From Aneurinibacillus thermoaerophilus (GTDB taxonomy: Bacteria; Bacillota; Bacilli; Aneurinibacillales; Aneurinibacillaceae): a DNA stretch of 64,000 nt. The stretch is taken from the NCBI RefSeq assembly GCF_900099925.1, contig NZ_FNDE01000014.1:17448-81447 (forward strand). The letters run 5' to 3'. The translations under genes were made by a program, and so were the position numbers. Shown piece by piece: positions 1 through 8,792 of this stretch. How positions within the stretch are numbered: position 1 is the first letter of the stretch; each line of letters opens with the position of its first letter. The notes under the pieces are model-generated. The model was not told the origin of the DNA and made no database searches. It saw only the letters and a list, made by a program, of their open reading frames with translations.

Positions 1-118
1 TGCGTAACGAAGGGATAATTCCATCTACGTCCTTTACCTTAAGAATAAATTCGGTGTCAAGTTCATTCTTCTGCTCTTCAATTGTCAGGGCATTTGTATC
101 ATACTGGTAACTGATCAT
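1..118 (-). CDS. Hypothetical protein, N-terminal fragment cut by window edge
   Basis: An open frame starts with ATG at 118 and runs off the left edge; 39 codons are visible, beginning MISYQYDTNALTIEEQ. A good ribosome binding site (AAAGGAG, 7 bases before the ATG) supports the start. It lies 15 bases downstream of the ArsB/NhaD-type transporter on the same strand, so the two are probably co-transcribed. The visible part is charged and has no signal peptide or membrane segment. I do not recognise the family from this piece. Confidence 0.6.
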   Translation of the reverse strand, partial: MISYQYDTNALTIEEQKNELDTEFILKVKDVDGIIPSLR

Positions 119-133
119 AGCGCTTTCTCCTTT

Positions 134-1414
134 TTACATAAGATAGCGTACGTAAATATATACAGTTGAAATAATGATGGATAAAATCATCAGCGGAAAG
201 CCAATCCACAGGAATTTAAGGAAAGAAATGTGGTATCCCTCTTTAGAAGCCATCCCCGCTACAATCAAATTGGCACTGGCACCGATAAGTGAACCGTTCC
301 CACCTAGGCACGCACCGAGGGCGAGACTCCACCAGAGCGGCTCCAGATCGCTAACACCCATTCTTCCCATCTCCTGAATCATCGGAATCATGGTGGCAAC
401 GAACGGAATGTTATCCACGAATGCGGAAGCGATCGCGCTCATCCAGAGAATGAGTAAGGACGTTGCTACCAGATCTCCTTTTGTAAGTTCGATCGCTTTA
501 TTTGCTAATTGGGCAATAACTCCCGTCTCTACCAGTCCAGAAACGAGCACAAACAGGCCAACAAAGAAGAAGATGGTTGTCCATTCGACCTTTGTTAATG
601 CGTCTTCGAGATAATGTTCGCCTGTCAGCAGTAACAGAATAAATGCACCAAGCAGCGCAATAGTAGCGGATTCGATATGAACAATCTGATGCACGAAAAA
701 TCCTGCGATTGTCAAAGTGAGAATAGCCAGACATTTTTTTAAAAGGGCCGGATCTGTGATCTCGTCCTGTTCTCGCATATCCATCAGGCCGGCTTTTAAT
801 TCTTCGGTTGTCTGGATTTGTTTGCGGTACAGCAAAGCGAGAATCGCAACAGTTACAATAAGAATGAATGCGGAAATAAGAGCCAAATTATTGATAAATG
901 CGACAAATGTCAATTCTTTTACCGCGCTTCCGATCATAATGTTTGGCGGATCGCCGATCATTGTCGCCGTTCCACCGATATTGGCGGTAAAAATTTCCGC
1001 GATTAAGTAAGGAATAGGCGAGATTCTAAGCTGTCGAGTAATACTGAATGTAACAGGTACCATAAGCAATACCGTCGTCACATTATCAAGAAACGCCGAA
1101 CCAACGGCCGTAATAATACTTAATGCGATAAGAATTTTTATCGGGTCGCCGTTTACTTTTTTCGCCGCCCAGATCGCGATAAATTTAAACAGTCCGGTTT
1201 GCGCTGTAATGGCGACGATAATCATCATTCCGGTCAACAGACCAAGCGTATTGAAATCAATGTGGTGAATGGCGGTTTCCTGATTGACAATGCCTAGGGC
1301 GACCATGAGAGCACCGCCCAGCATGGCTACGATCGTCCGATGGATTTTTTCAGAAATAATAAGACCATATGTAACAAGGAAAATCCCGATAGCTATGAGT
1401 GCTTGTTGCTCCAT
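134..1414 (-). CDS. ArsB/NhaD family ion transporter
   Basis: Polytopic membrane protein of about 426 residues with some ten to twelve hydrophobic segments. It carries family hallmarks such as DNVTTVLLMVPVTF and GGTATMIGDPPNIMIGS in the first half and a matching FVDNIPFVATMIPM plus GGNGSLIGASANLIVAG in the second half, the inverted-repeat architecture of the ion transporter superfamily. Family members move Na+ in exchange for H+, or arsenite, or organic anions; the substrate cannot be decided here. The frame is open back to 1492, but MEQQALIAIG at 1414 is the more natural start because a hydrophobic segment begins directly after it. No arsenic-resistance genes are adjacent, so an arsenite role is not supported. 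Confidence 0.85.
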   Translation of the reverse strand: MEQQALIAIGIFLVTYGLIISEKIHRTIVAMLGGALMVALGIVNQETAIHHIDFNTLGLLTGMMIIVAITAQTGLFKFIAIWAAKKVNGDPIKILIALSIITAVGSAFLDNVTTVLLMVPVTFSITRQLRISPIPYLIAEIFTANIGGTATMIGDPPNIMIGSAVKELTFVAFINNLALISAFILIVTVAILALLYRKQIQTTEELKAGLMDMREQDEITDPALLKKCLAILTLTIAGFFVHQIVHIESATIALLGAFILLLLTGEHYLEDALTKVEWTTIFFFVGLFVLVSGLVETGVIAQLANKAIELTKGDLVATSLLILWMSAIASAFVDNIPFVATMIPMIQEMGRMGVSDLEPLWWSLALGACLGGNGSLIGASANLIVAGMASKEGYHISFLKFLWIGFPLMILSIIISTVYIYVRYLM

Positions 1415-1582
1415 TGTGCTTCTTTGAACCCCCCTATACTGAAATGTTTTGAACAAGTACTTACATACGGAAAACAGGAAAAAAGGTTTCAAAAACTTTT
1501 TAAATAGGAAGCCATCATAGAGGAAAAGAACAAGTGGGACGCGAAGGAATAGACGGAGAAAAAATAGGGAGAGGAAAGTACA

Positions 1583-2728
1583 ATGAAATTTTTGCTGGCA
1601 CCGGATTCATTTAAAGGAAGTGTTTCAGCAAAAGAAGCGGCTGAAGCGATGAGAAGGGGCGTACTTAAAGCAAGGCCTTCGGCTCGCACTTTTACACTTC
1701 CGCTATCGGATGGTGGAGAAGGCACGCTCGAACATTTGGTGAAAGCAACCAAAGGGACAATATACGAGACGATGATCGAAGATCCGTTAGGTAGGCCAAT
1801 ATGCGGATATTATGGTGTAACGGGAGATGGAAAAACGGCGATTGTAGAATTGGCGACCGCATCTGGCCTCACGCTCCTCAAAAAGGAAGAATTAAATCCG
1901 AGGCTTGCGTCTACGTTTGGCACCGGACAATTAATCATGCGAGCAATGGAACGAGGGATCGCTTCATTTATTATTTGCCTTGGTGGAAGCGCTACTGTAG
2001 ATGGAGGGGCTGGAATTCTCCAAGCATTGGGGTTTCGGTTGCTTGACCATTGCGGAGAGGAGTTGCCGCGCGGAGGCGTCTATTTGCGGGAATTAGCGCA
2101 CATTGACGATTCACGGGTCGATGAGGGCATAAAGCAGGCAAAATTCCGTCTCGCGTGCGATGTGACGAACCCACTGCTTGGACCGCAGGGAGCGGCCTAT
2201 GTATTTGGCCCGCAAAAAGGAGCGGACAAAGAAGCGATACGTGAACTGGGGGAAGCGCTGACTGTCTGGGCGGATCAGATAAGGCACAAGACGGGTGTCG
2301 CTGTACACGATATGCCGGGAGCTGGGGCGGCGGGCGGAACGGCGGCCGGGCTGTGCGGTTTGCTTGGCGCGGAAATTCGTCCGGGATTTGCTATTGTTAG
2401 CGAGATGCTTGGACTGGAACGCTTGCTGGACGAGCATTCAATAACTGCCGTTCTGACTGGTGAGGGGCGCCTGGATGCCCAGACAGCGGGCGGAAAAGTA
2501 GTGGCGGGCGTATGTGCGGTTTGCGCCGGGCGCGGCATTCCGGTGATTGCTGTTGTTGGCGGCATCGACGGGGATATTTCGCCCCTTTACGGACGCGGGC
2601 TTACCGCCGCTTTCAGTTTGGTTGATGGCCCGCTTTCCGTGGAAGAAGCGATGGGGCGGGCCACGGTATTGCTTGAAAAACAAACAGAGCAAATTGTACG
2701 TGTATTTGTAAAAGCGAAAGGCATGTAA
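1583..2728 (+). CDS. glxK: Glycerate kinase (GarK/GlxK type I)
   Basis: A 381-residue protein of normal length for the glycerate 2-kinase family, which phosphorylates D-glycerate with ATP to feed it into glycolysis. Family motifs are present: DSFKGS near residue 8, GGSATVDGGAGILQALG near 136, GAGAAGGTAAGL in the middle and TGEGRLDAQTAGGK near 290. The ATG is preceded by GAGAGGAAAG. It is divergent from the ArsB/NhaD-type transporter. In many firmicutes a glycerate kinase sits next to a GntP-type permease; here the neighbour is of another family, so transporter-kinase coupling is only a guess. Confidence 0.93.
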   Translation: MKFLLAPDSFKGSVSAKEAAEAMRRGVLKARPSARTFTLPLSDGGEGTLEHLVKATKGTIYETMIEDPLGRPICGYYGVTGDGKTAIVELATASGLTLLKKEELNPRLASTFGTGQLIMRAMERGIASFIICLGGSATVDGGAGILQALGFRLLDHCGEELPRGGVYLRELAHIDDSRVDEGIKQAKFRLACDVTNPLLGPQGAAYVFGPQKGADKEAIRELGEALTVWADQIRHKTGVAVHDMPGAGAAGGTAAGLCGLLGAEIRPGFAIVSEMLGLERLLDEHSITAVLTGEGRLDAQTAGGKVVAGVCAVCAGRGIPVIAVVGGIDGDISPLYGRGLTAAFSLVDGPLSVEEAMGRATVLLEKQTEQIVRVFVKAKGM

Positions 2729-2737
2729 AAAACGTCT

Positions 2738-2817
2738 CAGCCTGTAGCTCCTGTTCCTTGCGGAACTTTGTCTACAGGCTGGCTCGTAGGCAATACCCGC
2801 GAGTTTTTCTTTTTTAC
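2738..2817 (+). terminator. Hairpin and T-rich tail after glycerate kinase
   Basis: A 10-base perfect inverted repeat (CAGCCTGTAG 2738-2747 with CTACAGGCTG 2772-2781) encloses a nested GTTCC/GGAAC stem. A T-rich stretch follows at 2802-2815. It lies just after the glxK stop. The main hairpin is not directly followed by Ts, so the exact termination point is uncertain. Confidence 0.5.
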
Positions 2818-2822
2818 GCATA

Positions 2823-2848
2823 AAAAAGATGGTGCGCAAGGACGCACC
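2823..2848 (-). terminator. Minus-strand intrinsic terminator, possibly for the ger operon
   Basis: On the minus strand the stem GGTGCG/CGCACC (2831-2836 with 2843-2848) is followed by six Ts (2828-2823). It lies about 220 bases after the gerXC stop. Nothing else was seen in the 2849-3069 stretch. Confidence 0.5.
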
Positions 2849-3069
2849 AACAAAGGGAGTCAACTGAAGACTAGCCAGAGGTATGTTGCGAGGTTCTTAC
2901 TATTAATTTTACCTGTTTAAAATTAGCAATGAAACAAAAATCGTTCGTCAAATTCCACTTTTTATCTTCAAGAAATGACAAAATACTTTATATTTCAGGT
3001 ATACTCCTGTTGAGAAAGACTGATCTCCTGATTTTTGTGTCAGGGTTGCGGCTGAAAAGCCATGTACGT

Positions 3070-4266
3070 TCATTTCTTCAACTTATAATGAGGAGTCTTG
3101 AGTGAATCTCCAATGTTGCGGATTTTTAAGTCTACATTTACGTCGATAGTCAATTGCTCAAAAAATGTTTTCGGCTGTTTACGTATCTGTTTATACATAT
3201 CAGGGTGGTTTTTGAGCCTTGTAGTCAACCGAAACACATCGGCTTTGTACTTCTTTTTGAGTGTTTCTATAGTCTTGTGCAATCGTTTTTCCAGAATATC
3301 TGAATAAATACGCTCAGCCCGTTCAAGCTGGTTCGGTTTATCGAAGGAGGCGCCAAGACATTGATATTCCATTAGCTCGGTGTCCAACTCAATCTGAAAC
3401 GTAATGTGGGGTCTATTGTTTTTCATGGTAGGACGGATGTTATTTTTTCCCTTGAGAATTTGCAATCCTACTTTTTTTCCAGCGTAGCAAGGAAAGTTCA
3501 ATACCCCTCTTTCGATCTCGCCGTGTAGTATGGAAAGGTTTTGGATGTCGTTTTTGGACAATATGCCCATCTTCTTGAAGTTCTGAAAGACAGTCGCTTG
3601 ATTAATGACAATTTGCTTTCTTTTGTTTATAGAGGCTGTAAGTAAAAAGAAAGGTGTGTTGCTCCGAACGCTCTTGCTCACGGTACCCAAATTGGATTCA
3701 GGCATGATCAATGTTTTTTGAACGCTGTCTGTGATCTCTGCAATATGCAGAGAGGGAGTTGGTTCCGACACGCTCGGTATTGTGAAGTACTCAGTAATCG
3801 GGCCTGTTGTCATAATTATCTCGGTGTGACGACGCATTTGGGGAAAGCGGGAGAAAAAGTCAAATAGTTCATTGAGCCCTTTCTCGGATACTTTTTCTCC
3901 TACAGCAATCATTTGCAGATGAGATAAAATGGGGAAGCGATCGCTTTGCGTGGTGATTTGCTCAATTCCGTTCGCAATGGACGGAGTTTTAAAGATAAAG
4001 TTGGTATAGCCTTTTGGTTGTTGTCCTGTCTGCGTCCCCATTCCCATCTGACCACTTGCACTGGCCGCTTCTACTACCTGCACGATAACTTGATACATAC
4101 GCATTTCCTTTCCTGCAAAGCGTTCCGGGGGGAGTTCCTCAATACCAAGTCCTACGATGATCGCTCGCCTTTCCAATTCCCTATAATCCCAACATCCTGT
4201 TAGAAGAATGACAGCAAAACTTATGAGTGTAATTGCTGATATAAAACTTCTCTTCCATTTTTTCAT
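3070..4266 (-). CDS. gerXC: Ger(x)C family spore germination lipoprotein
   Basis: A 398-residue protein opening with a lipoprotein signal: a basic start, a hydrophobic stretch and lipobox LTGC with the lipidated Cys near residue 25. It is followed by the CWDYRELERRAIIVGLGIE signature of GerAC-type C subunits. These lipoproteins sit on the outer face of the spore inner membrane and form the germinant receptor with the A and B subunits. The start overlaps the end of gerXB by four bases (ATGA), so translation is probably coupled. It is the last gene of an A-B-C operon. Expression in the forespore under sigma-G is expected from the family; I could not assign the promoter. Confidence 0.92.
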   Translation of the reverse strand: MKKWKRSFISAITLISFAVILLTGCWDYRELERRAIIVGLGIEELPPERFAGKEMRMYQVIVQVVEAASASGQMGMGTQTGQQPKGYTNFIFKTPSIANGIEQITTQSDRFPILSHLQMIAVGEKVSEKGLNELFDFFSRFPQMRRHTEIIMTTGPITEYFTIPSVSEPTPSLHIAEITDSVQKTLIMPESNLGTVSKSVRSNTPFFLLTASINKRKQIVINQATVFQNFKKMGILSKNDIQNLSILHGEIERGVLNFPCYAGKKVGLQILKGKNNIRPTMKNNRPHITFQIELDTELMEYQCLGASFDKPNQLERAERIYSDILEKRLHKTIETLKKKYKADVFRLTTRLKNHPDMYKQIRKQPKTFFEQLTIDVNVDLKIRNIGDSLKTPHYKLKK

Positions 4267-5396
4267 ACGCTATCACCTTTTTGTTCGGGAGAGGGAAGGA
4301 GCCCCAGTTTTCGTCGTACAAATACACAGGTGAGGAGAAGTAGTGGATAGCCGATGAGAAGGAACAAACCGATAGCCCCTACCACATTCAGCCAACCCTC
4401 CATTTCGATCAAATTTTCCGGAACGAGGGACAAGACGAAGATTAACGGAAGCGATAACACCATCCACCATCGCAACGAAATACGCGGAAACGTGCGGTTC
4501 AATGCAAAAGCTGTTGAGAAAAAAGTGACTAGATGGGTGGTATACGCTAAAGGGAGCCATAAGATAATCAGCAATAGTTCGGCTCGTTCTATAAATTGTC
4601 TGACAATTTCAATCGTTTTTGCCATCGTAATGACAGGGTATGTTTGAGCTATGGTCACATCCGGTCCAAGCGTAACTAATGCACCCAACACGACGAAGAT
4701 ATAAAAGATGCCGGACACTCCAATGCCGATAGCGGTGTGCAGATACGCTTTCTCTTTCTTGGCAATAAACGGGTAATACAGAAATAAAATTTCATAGCCC
4801 AGAAAGGAGTACACCGTATTCGGTAACGATTGAATGACAGAGGTCATTCCGTCCAAAAAAGGTACCCGTAGTTCATACCAATCAGCTTCCAAATAAGCTA
4901 ACATCAAAAAGAACACCAACATAAAGATAGAACTGGGGATTCCTGATTCATGTATCCGGACGATTGGCATGAGGCCGTCCCATGAGGAATAAAGAAGGAT
5001 GAGTAGCATGCTGCCAATGATGACTTCAATGGGGGTAAATGGCAGCATTTCTGATCTCACTACTTCCGCCATGACTCGGATTCCGGTAATAGTGAAAAAT
5101 AAGTAGTACCCTGCAAGCGATAGGTTAAACAACAGTCCGACCGTACGGCCGAAAAGTTTTACATTGTATTCAATTACCGTGTCCCCTGGAAAGACGCGAG
5201 CGATCCGTAAAATTAACCATAGCGAGAAAAAGCAGAAGCCTATCGCTAATATGATAGTCAGCCATGCGTCTTCTCGCGCTTTTTCCATCACCCCTCGAGG
5301 TAGCGTGATAAAACCGGTACCGATAATGACGCCGAATATGAGGAACACAAGTTGAACAGGGGTTAAGCTTGGACGAACTTCATTTCCACTCATCAT
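4263..5396 (-). CDS. gerXB: Endospore germination permease, GerAB family
   Basis: About 377 residues with roughly ten membrane segments, of the APC-superfamily spore germination permease type (PF03845). It opens LTPVQLVFLIFGVIIGTGF, the usual first helix. GerAB-type subunits bind the small-molecule germinant in the inner spore membrane. The frame opens at a GTG (5408) that lies inside the ribosome binding site AAGGGTGA; the ATG at 5396, eight bases after that site, is the better start. It follows gerXA by about 140 bases and overlaps gerXC by four bases. The germinant cannot be predicted from sequence alone. Confidence 0.92.
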   Translation of the reverse strand: MMSGNEVRPSLTPVQLVFLIFGVIIGTGFITLPRGVMEKAREDAWLTIILAIGFCFFSLWLILRIARVFPGDTVIEYNVKLFGRTVGLLFNLSLAGYYLFFTITGIRVMAEVVRSEMLPFTPIEVIIGSMLLILLYSSWDGLMPIVRIHESGIPSSIFMLVFFLMLAYLEADWYELRVPFLDGMTSVIQSLPNTVYSFLGYEILFLYYPFIAKKEKAYLHTAIGIGVSGIFYIFVVLGALVTLGPDVTIAQTYPVITMAKTIEIVRQFIERAELLLIILWLPLAYTTHLVTFFSTAFALNRTFPRISLRWWMVLSLPLIFVLSLVPENLIEMEGWLNVVGAIGLFLLIGYPLLLLTCVFVRRKLGLLPSPEQKGDSV

Positions 5397-5539
5397 AATT
5401 AATATCACCCTTCTTTATGGAAATTGCTTCTTTTACTCAGCTTTTGCGTACATTTTCCTTCCTTCTCGAATGAGTGATAATTCCTTGGAAAAGTAAACAT
5501 GGTTCATTGACAGCGGTGATTCTTCAAGACGCTGCTTGA

Positions 5540-7165
5540 TTATCGTTTGTTCTCCTTTTTGTGTTGTTTTCTAGATATCATTGGCAAAGGCTTACTTTTA
5601 CTTCTTTGCAACGGGTTAAGAAATGAGGGGCGTTTTGTAAGCTTTTTAAACGGAAAACGTACCAGTGTATCTTTCCAATCCGCTATGCGAAGAGGAGAGA
5701 GAGGGGCCAGATAGGGCACTCCAAACGAGACAAGTCGGGCCGTATGAGCGTGAATGAAAAACAACCCCAATATCAAGCCGTAGAGTCCTAGAATGCTGCT
5801 ACAAAAAAGCACGAAGAAGCGTAAAATTCGATATGTGATGCCCAGTAAGTAGACAGGGGCTGCAAAGGACGAGATCGTGGTGAGCGCGATAATCACGATG
5901 GTAACGGGGCTCACCAGATTGGCGCTGACGACCGCTTCTCCGATGACCAAGCCCCCGATGATACTGACGGCCTGTCCAATTGGTTTGGGCAGTTTTACTC
6001 CGGCTTCCCGAAGAATTTCAATCATGATTTCCATTACAAATATTTCCATTAAAATCGGTAGAGCTACCTTTGTTCGAGCAGCGTCCATAGAGATAACCAG
6101 TCGTGTGGGAATCAGCTCAGGGTTAAAGGCGGTTAACGAAAGGTACAATCCTGGAATTACGATACTGAACAGGAGGGCAAGCATTCGAACAAAGCGGATT
6201 AGGGTCGCGTACTGCCAACTGCTGTAGTAATCATCAACCGTGTCCAGCAGCTGGAAAAATGTGATAGGAAGAATGAGTGCGTGAGACGAGTTCCCCGTCA
6301 TGACCACCACGTTCCCTTCCAACAAGTAGGAGCAGACGACGTCTGGCCGTTCTGTCGGACGCAGCTCGGGAAATAAAGAAAACGAATTGTCTTCGATTAA
6401 TTCCTGTAGATGCATTTGTCCTTGTATGATATCTGTGTCGATAGCAAACAGGCGCCTTTTCACTTCTTCTATGATACTCGGATTAGCCACATCTTCTAGA
6501 TAGAATATACAAACCTTGTGTTTTCCCCGCTTTGTTATATTAATGACTTCGATAGTTAATTTGGGATCACGCAGACGTTGGCGGATTAGCGTAATATTGG
6601 TATCCAAATCCTCTATAAAGCTTTCTTTCGGTCCGATCACGCTTTGTTCTGTATCGGGATTTGCAATATTCCGCTTTTCTACCCTTTCTACTCCAACCGC
6701 GAGCCCCGTGGCTTCCCCGTCAACAATTAACAGTGCTTTTCCATCCAGCATTTGTTGAATAGCAGCTTGCCAGTCCATGATCCGTTGTGTTTCTGTGGTG
6801 GCCACGATTTGTCGCTGGATTATTTGCAGAAGCTCATGTTTCGCTTTTTCTTCGGATAAAAGCAGTCCCTTTTCGCTTGCATCTTTGTCCCAACGCTCCT
6901 GTAAGGGAAGGATGACGTATTCACTTAGATGTTGGATATCTACAAGACTTTGAAAGAAAAATAAAGCGACGCGCCTTCCTGCGCAAATCAGGTGGTGCGA
7001 AGTGAAATCCGTATTTTGGCCCAATTGTTCCGTAATGTCCTGAACGTTTTTTTCTAGCGAAGTGTGCAAGGGTTGCAAGGGGATAGAGGATATCGCTGCC
7101 TTCTCCTGTGAAAGCCATTGCTTTGATTTACGGGCTTTCTTCCGCCAGAGCTGACTCATTTTCAT
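5540..7165 (-). CDS. gerXA: Spore germination protein, GerAA family
   Basis: A 541-residue GerA-family A subunit (PF03323): a soluble N-terminal half of about 300 residues, then several membrane helices. Conserved text includes TAFNPELIPTRLVISM, GVKLPKPIGQAVSIIGGLVIGEAVV and FAAPVYLLGITYRILRF, ending in a basic tail. A subunits are thought to form an oligomeric cation channel in the germinant receptor. This is the first gene of the gerXA-XB-XC operon. The operon is of the plain three-gene kind, with no fourth D subunit. Confidence 0.93.
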   Translation of the reverse strand: MKMSQLWRKKARKSKQWLSQEKAAISSIPLQPLHTSLEKNVQDITEQLGQNTDFTSHHLICAGRRVALFFFQSLVDIQHLSEYVILPLQERWDKDASEKGLLLSEEKAKHELLQIIQRQIVATTETQRIMDWQAAIQQMLDGKALLIVDGEATGLAVGVERVEKRNIANPDTEQSVIGPKESFIEDLDTNITLIRQRLRDPKLTIEVINITKRGKHKVCIFYLEDVANPSIIEEVKRRLFAIDTDIIQGQMHLQELIEDNSFSLFPELRPTERPDVVCSYLLEGNVVVMTGNSSHALILPITFFQLLDTVDDYYSSWQYATLIRFVRMLALLFSIVIPGLYLSLTAFNPELIPTRLVISMDAARTKVALPILMEIFVMEIMIEILREAGVKLPKPIGQAVSIIGGLVIGEAVVSANLVSPVTIVIIALTTISSFAAPVYLLGITYRILRFFVLFCSSILGLYGLILGLFFIHAHTARLVSFGVPYLAPLSPLRIADWKDTLVRFPFKKLTKRPSFLNPLQRSKSKPLPMISRKQHKKENKR

Positions 7166-7427
7166 CGTTATGAATCTTCCCCCTTTATCATTTTTTTTAG
7201 GATTTTTTTTATTATTAACGAATACATGATGAACAATACAAAGGGTAGCGCTAACGTTTTGACAATGAAACTCATGCTGATCTCATCTATGTGGATGGGG
7301 ACGCGAAGCTAAGTCAGCGAAAAATTCGTGTGTTTTCTTATTACCTTAAGCTACCAGTATAGTGCATATATAATTATGACCTCTATTCGCTACGCTGGCA
7401 GAGTAAGATTTTGTTTGCAGTAATGCG

Positions 7428-7601
7428 ATGGCACGTCGTGTGGAAGACTTGATGTTGGCGATGCAAGTGATTTCCACACCAGAGTCATTGAAGAGGGCTC
7501 CAATTTAGACGAGAGATTCTCAATGTGTGAAGGGGTTGCGAATTGGAGTTTATACCACTGATGGCATCCTAGCTCCGTCCGCGTTGTTTAGCGGTCACTG
7601 A
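7428..7601 (+). pseudogene. Remnant of an amidase-family gene
   Basis: One reading frame carries two consecutive pieces of amidase sequence separated by a TAG at 7506. The first, MARRVEDLMLAMQVI, matches the GP-x-AR-(S/T)VEDL-LAL-VI stretch that follows the catalytic region. The second, KGLRIGVYTTDGILAPS, matches the LKGLRIG-YTDDG-PSP stretch of fatty-acid-amide-hydrolase-like amidases. The spacing and order fit the family. The catalytic Lys and Ser-cis-Ser region and the whole C-terminus are missing and the frame ends at TGA 7601, so this is a decayed fragment. The rest of 7166-7722 shows nothing recognisable. Confidence 0.65.
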
Positions 7602-7722
7602 TTTTTGTTTCGAAGCAAAAATACTCTATATAAAGCAGGGGATAAGGTATAATAAATAAGGCGAACGTACGCGCCTTAGGCGTTGATATAGTTTTTCGTC
7701 ATTAGGAGAGGAGTGGTTACTT

Positions 7723-7929
7723 TTGGCTATGTTCTCTAGCCCCAGTATGATTATGATGTTTATTACAGGTGTCATCATTCTGGTTGTTTTCTTTGGGGCG
7801 ATTATTACTGCCATTGTCCAAACAGCGCGCGGGAAGTGGAAGGTGGATTACGATGCTCTCGCCGCCAAAAATGCTGTGGAAGACGAAGCGCGGCGCAAAG
7901 CGAGAAAGCTTAGACAGAAGCAAGTATAG
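7723..7929 (+). CDS. Small single-pass membrane protein
   Basis: A 68-residue protein with one strong hydrophobic helix (about residues 8-30) and a highly charged C-terminal tail (EDEARRKARKLRQKQV). AGGAGAGGAG at 7704-7713 is well placed for the TTG at 7723; an ATG at 7729 is the alternative. It is followed after 11 bases by the next gene, so the two are likely one transcript. I do not recognise the family. The layout suggests an inner-membrane protein with a cytoplasmic tail. Confidence 0.65.
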   Translation: MAMFSSPSMIMMFITGVIILVVFFGAIITAIVQTARGKWKVDYDALAAKNAVEDEARRKARKLRQKQV

Positions 7930-7940
7930 GGGAGAATGAG

Positions 7941-8474
7941 GTGTTTGATCCGACTATATACGAAAACATAAAAGTAGCGCTTGAGGGCGCGATATACGAT
8001 TTCGATTTTGCGGGCGAAATTCTGGTTACTTCCCGCAGCGATACCGTGGAGTTGGCCTCCATGTCCCGCACGTACACAATTGGCTTCAGTGAGCGACATA
8101 AGAAGGCAGAAAAAGGAACGACAGCGCTTCTGATCTTGTCTGCTGATGCGGCGGATCTGGTGGGGGAGATTCTTGAGCTTCCCGAAAGCGAAGGCCGGAA
8201 GTTTGGCTGTACGCTGCGCGTCCAATTCGTTATGGAAATAACAGATATAGCGCGGTGCAGAAGAATTGAGGAAGAACTCAACGCTATATGGTCGCATCGT
8301 CCGCTTATCATGCAGGAACTAGCTTTTCGGTACGAGCCTTTAGAGCTCGATGAACCTGCCTTGTACCGCAACACCGTTACGCTTGATTTTGGACGCAAAA
8401 TTAACGAAGATAACATTGGCGATATATATAATATCGTTGAACATACCGTGCATTCTTTGCGTCGGTTGGATTGA
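7941..8474 (+). CDS. Conserved-looking hypothetical cytoplasmic protein
   Basis: A 177-residue acidic protein starting at a GTG preceded by GGGGAG six bases upstream. No membrane segment or signal peptide is visible. It appears to be a mixed alpha/beta protein (for example EILVTSRSDTVELASM, GCTLRVQFVMEITDIARC, NTVTLDFGRKINEDNIG). I do not recognise the family. Its partner is the small membrane protein 11 bases upstream, and a hairpin follows 25 bases after the stop. Confidence 0.7.
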   Translation: MFDPTIYENIKVALEGAIYDFDFAGEILVTSRSDTVELASMSRTYTIGFSERHKKAEKGTTALLILSADAADLVGEILELPESEGRKFGCTLRVQFVMEITDIARCRRIEEELNAIWSHRPLIMQELAFRYEPLELDEPALYRNTVTLDFGRKINEDNIGDIYNIVEHTVHSLRRLD

Positions 8475-8494
8475 TTCGGTGAATTTCTATATCT

Positions 8495-8523
8495 AAAAAC
8501 CCCTGTTTTACGCAAAACAGGGG
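8495..8523 (-). terminator. Intrinsic terminator shared by convergent genes
   Basis: A perfect 10-base stem CCCCTGTTTT/AAAACAGGGG (8500-8509 with 8514-8523) has an ACGC loop. On the minus strand it is followed by TTTTT (8499-8495). It lies between two convergent genes and clearly serves the minus-strand gene at 8534; it may also stop plus-strand reading. Confidence 0.85.
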
Positions 8524-8533
8524 TCCCTCAGCA

Positions 8534-8791
8534 TTATATCGTATTATGAAACTGGATTTCAAGTTTGGTATCATTTGTAACGATATCGTCGACGGTAAGA
8601 GCGGTATTGTCCGCATCCCTAATTAACAATGCTTCTGCCAGCGTTGATTTGTCTCTTCCAGGCGGTAGCGCTTGGAAGAACCAGGGATGAATCGTAAGCA
8701 AGATTTCAAGGATGGCGCCGACGGTATGCGGGTGATCGAGATGAATATCCATTGTCTCCGAAGTTTGCGTCCCGTATAACGTTACCAGCAT
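8534..8791 (-). CDS. Small protein with possible beta-grasp (MoaD/ThiS-like) fold
   Basis: An 85-residue soluble protein. It begins MLVTLYGTQTSETMDIHL and ends DDIVTNDTKLEIQFHNTI, a pattern of strands around a helix that recalls small beta-grasp sulfur carriers. It lacks their C-terminal Gly-Gly, so a carrier role is not supported. Its ATG lies one base after the TGA of the sigma-54 regulator (TGACATG), indicating translational coupling, and it is the last gene of the GABA block. The function is unknown; a modulator of the regulator or of the catabolic enzymes is a guess from position only. Confidence 0.65.
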   Translation of the reverse strand: MLVTLYGTQTSETMDIHLDHPHTVGAILEILLTIHPWFFQALPPGRDKSTLAEALLIRDADNTALTVDDIVTNDTKLEIQFHNTI

Positions 8792-8792
8792 G

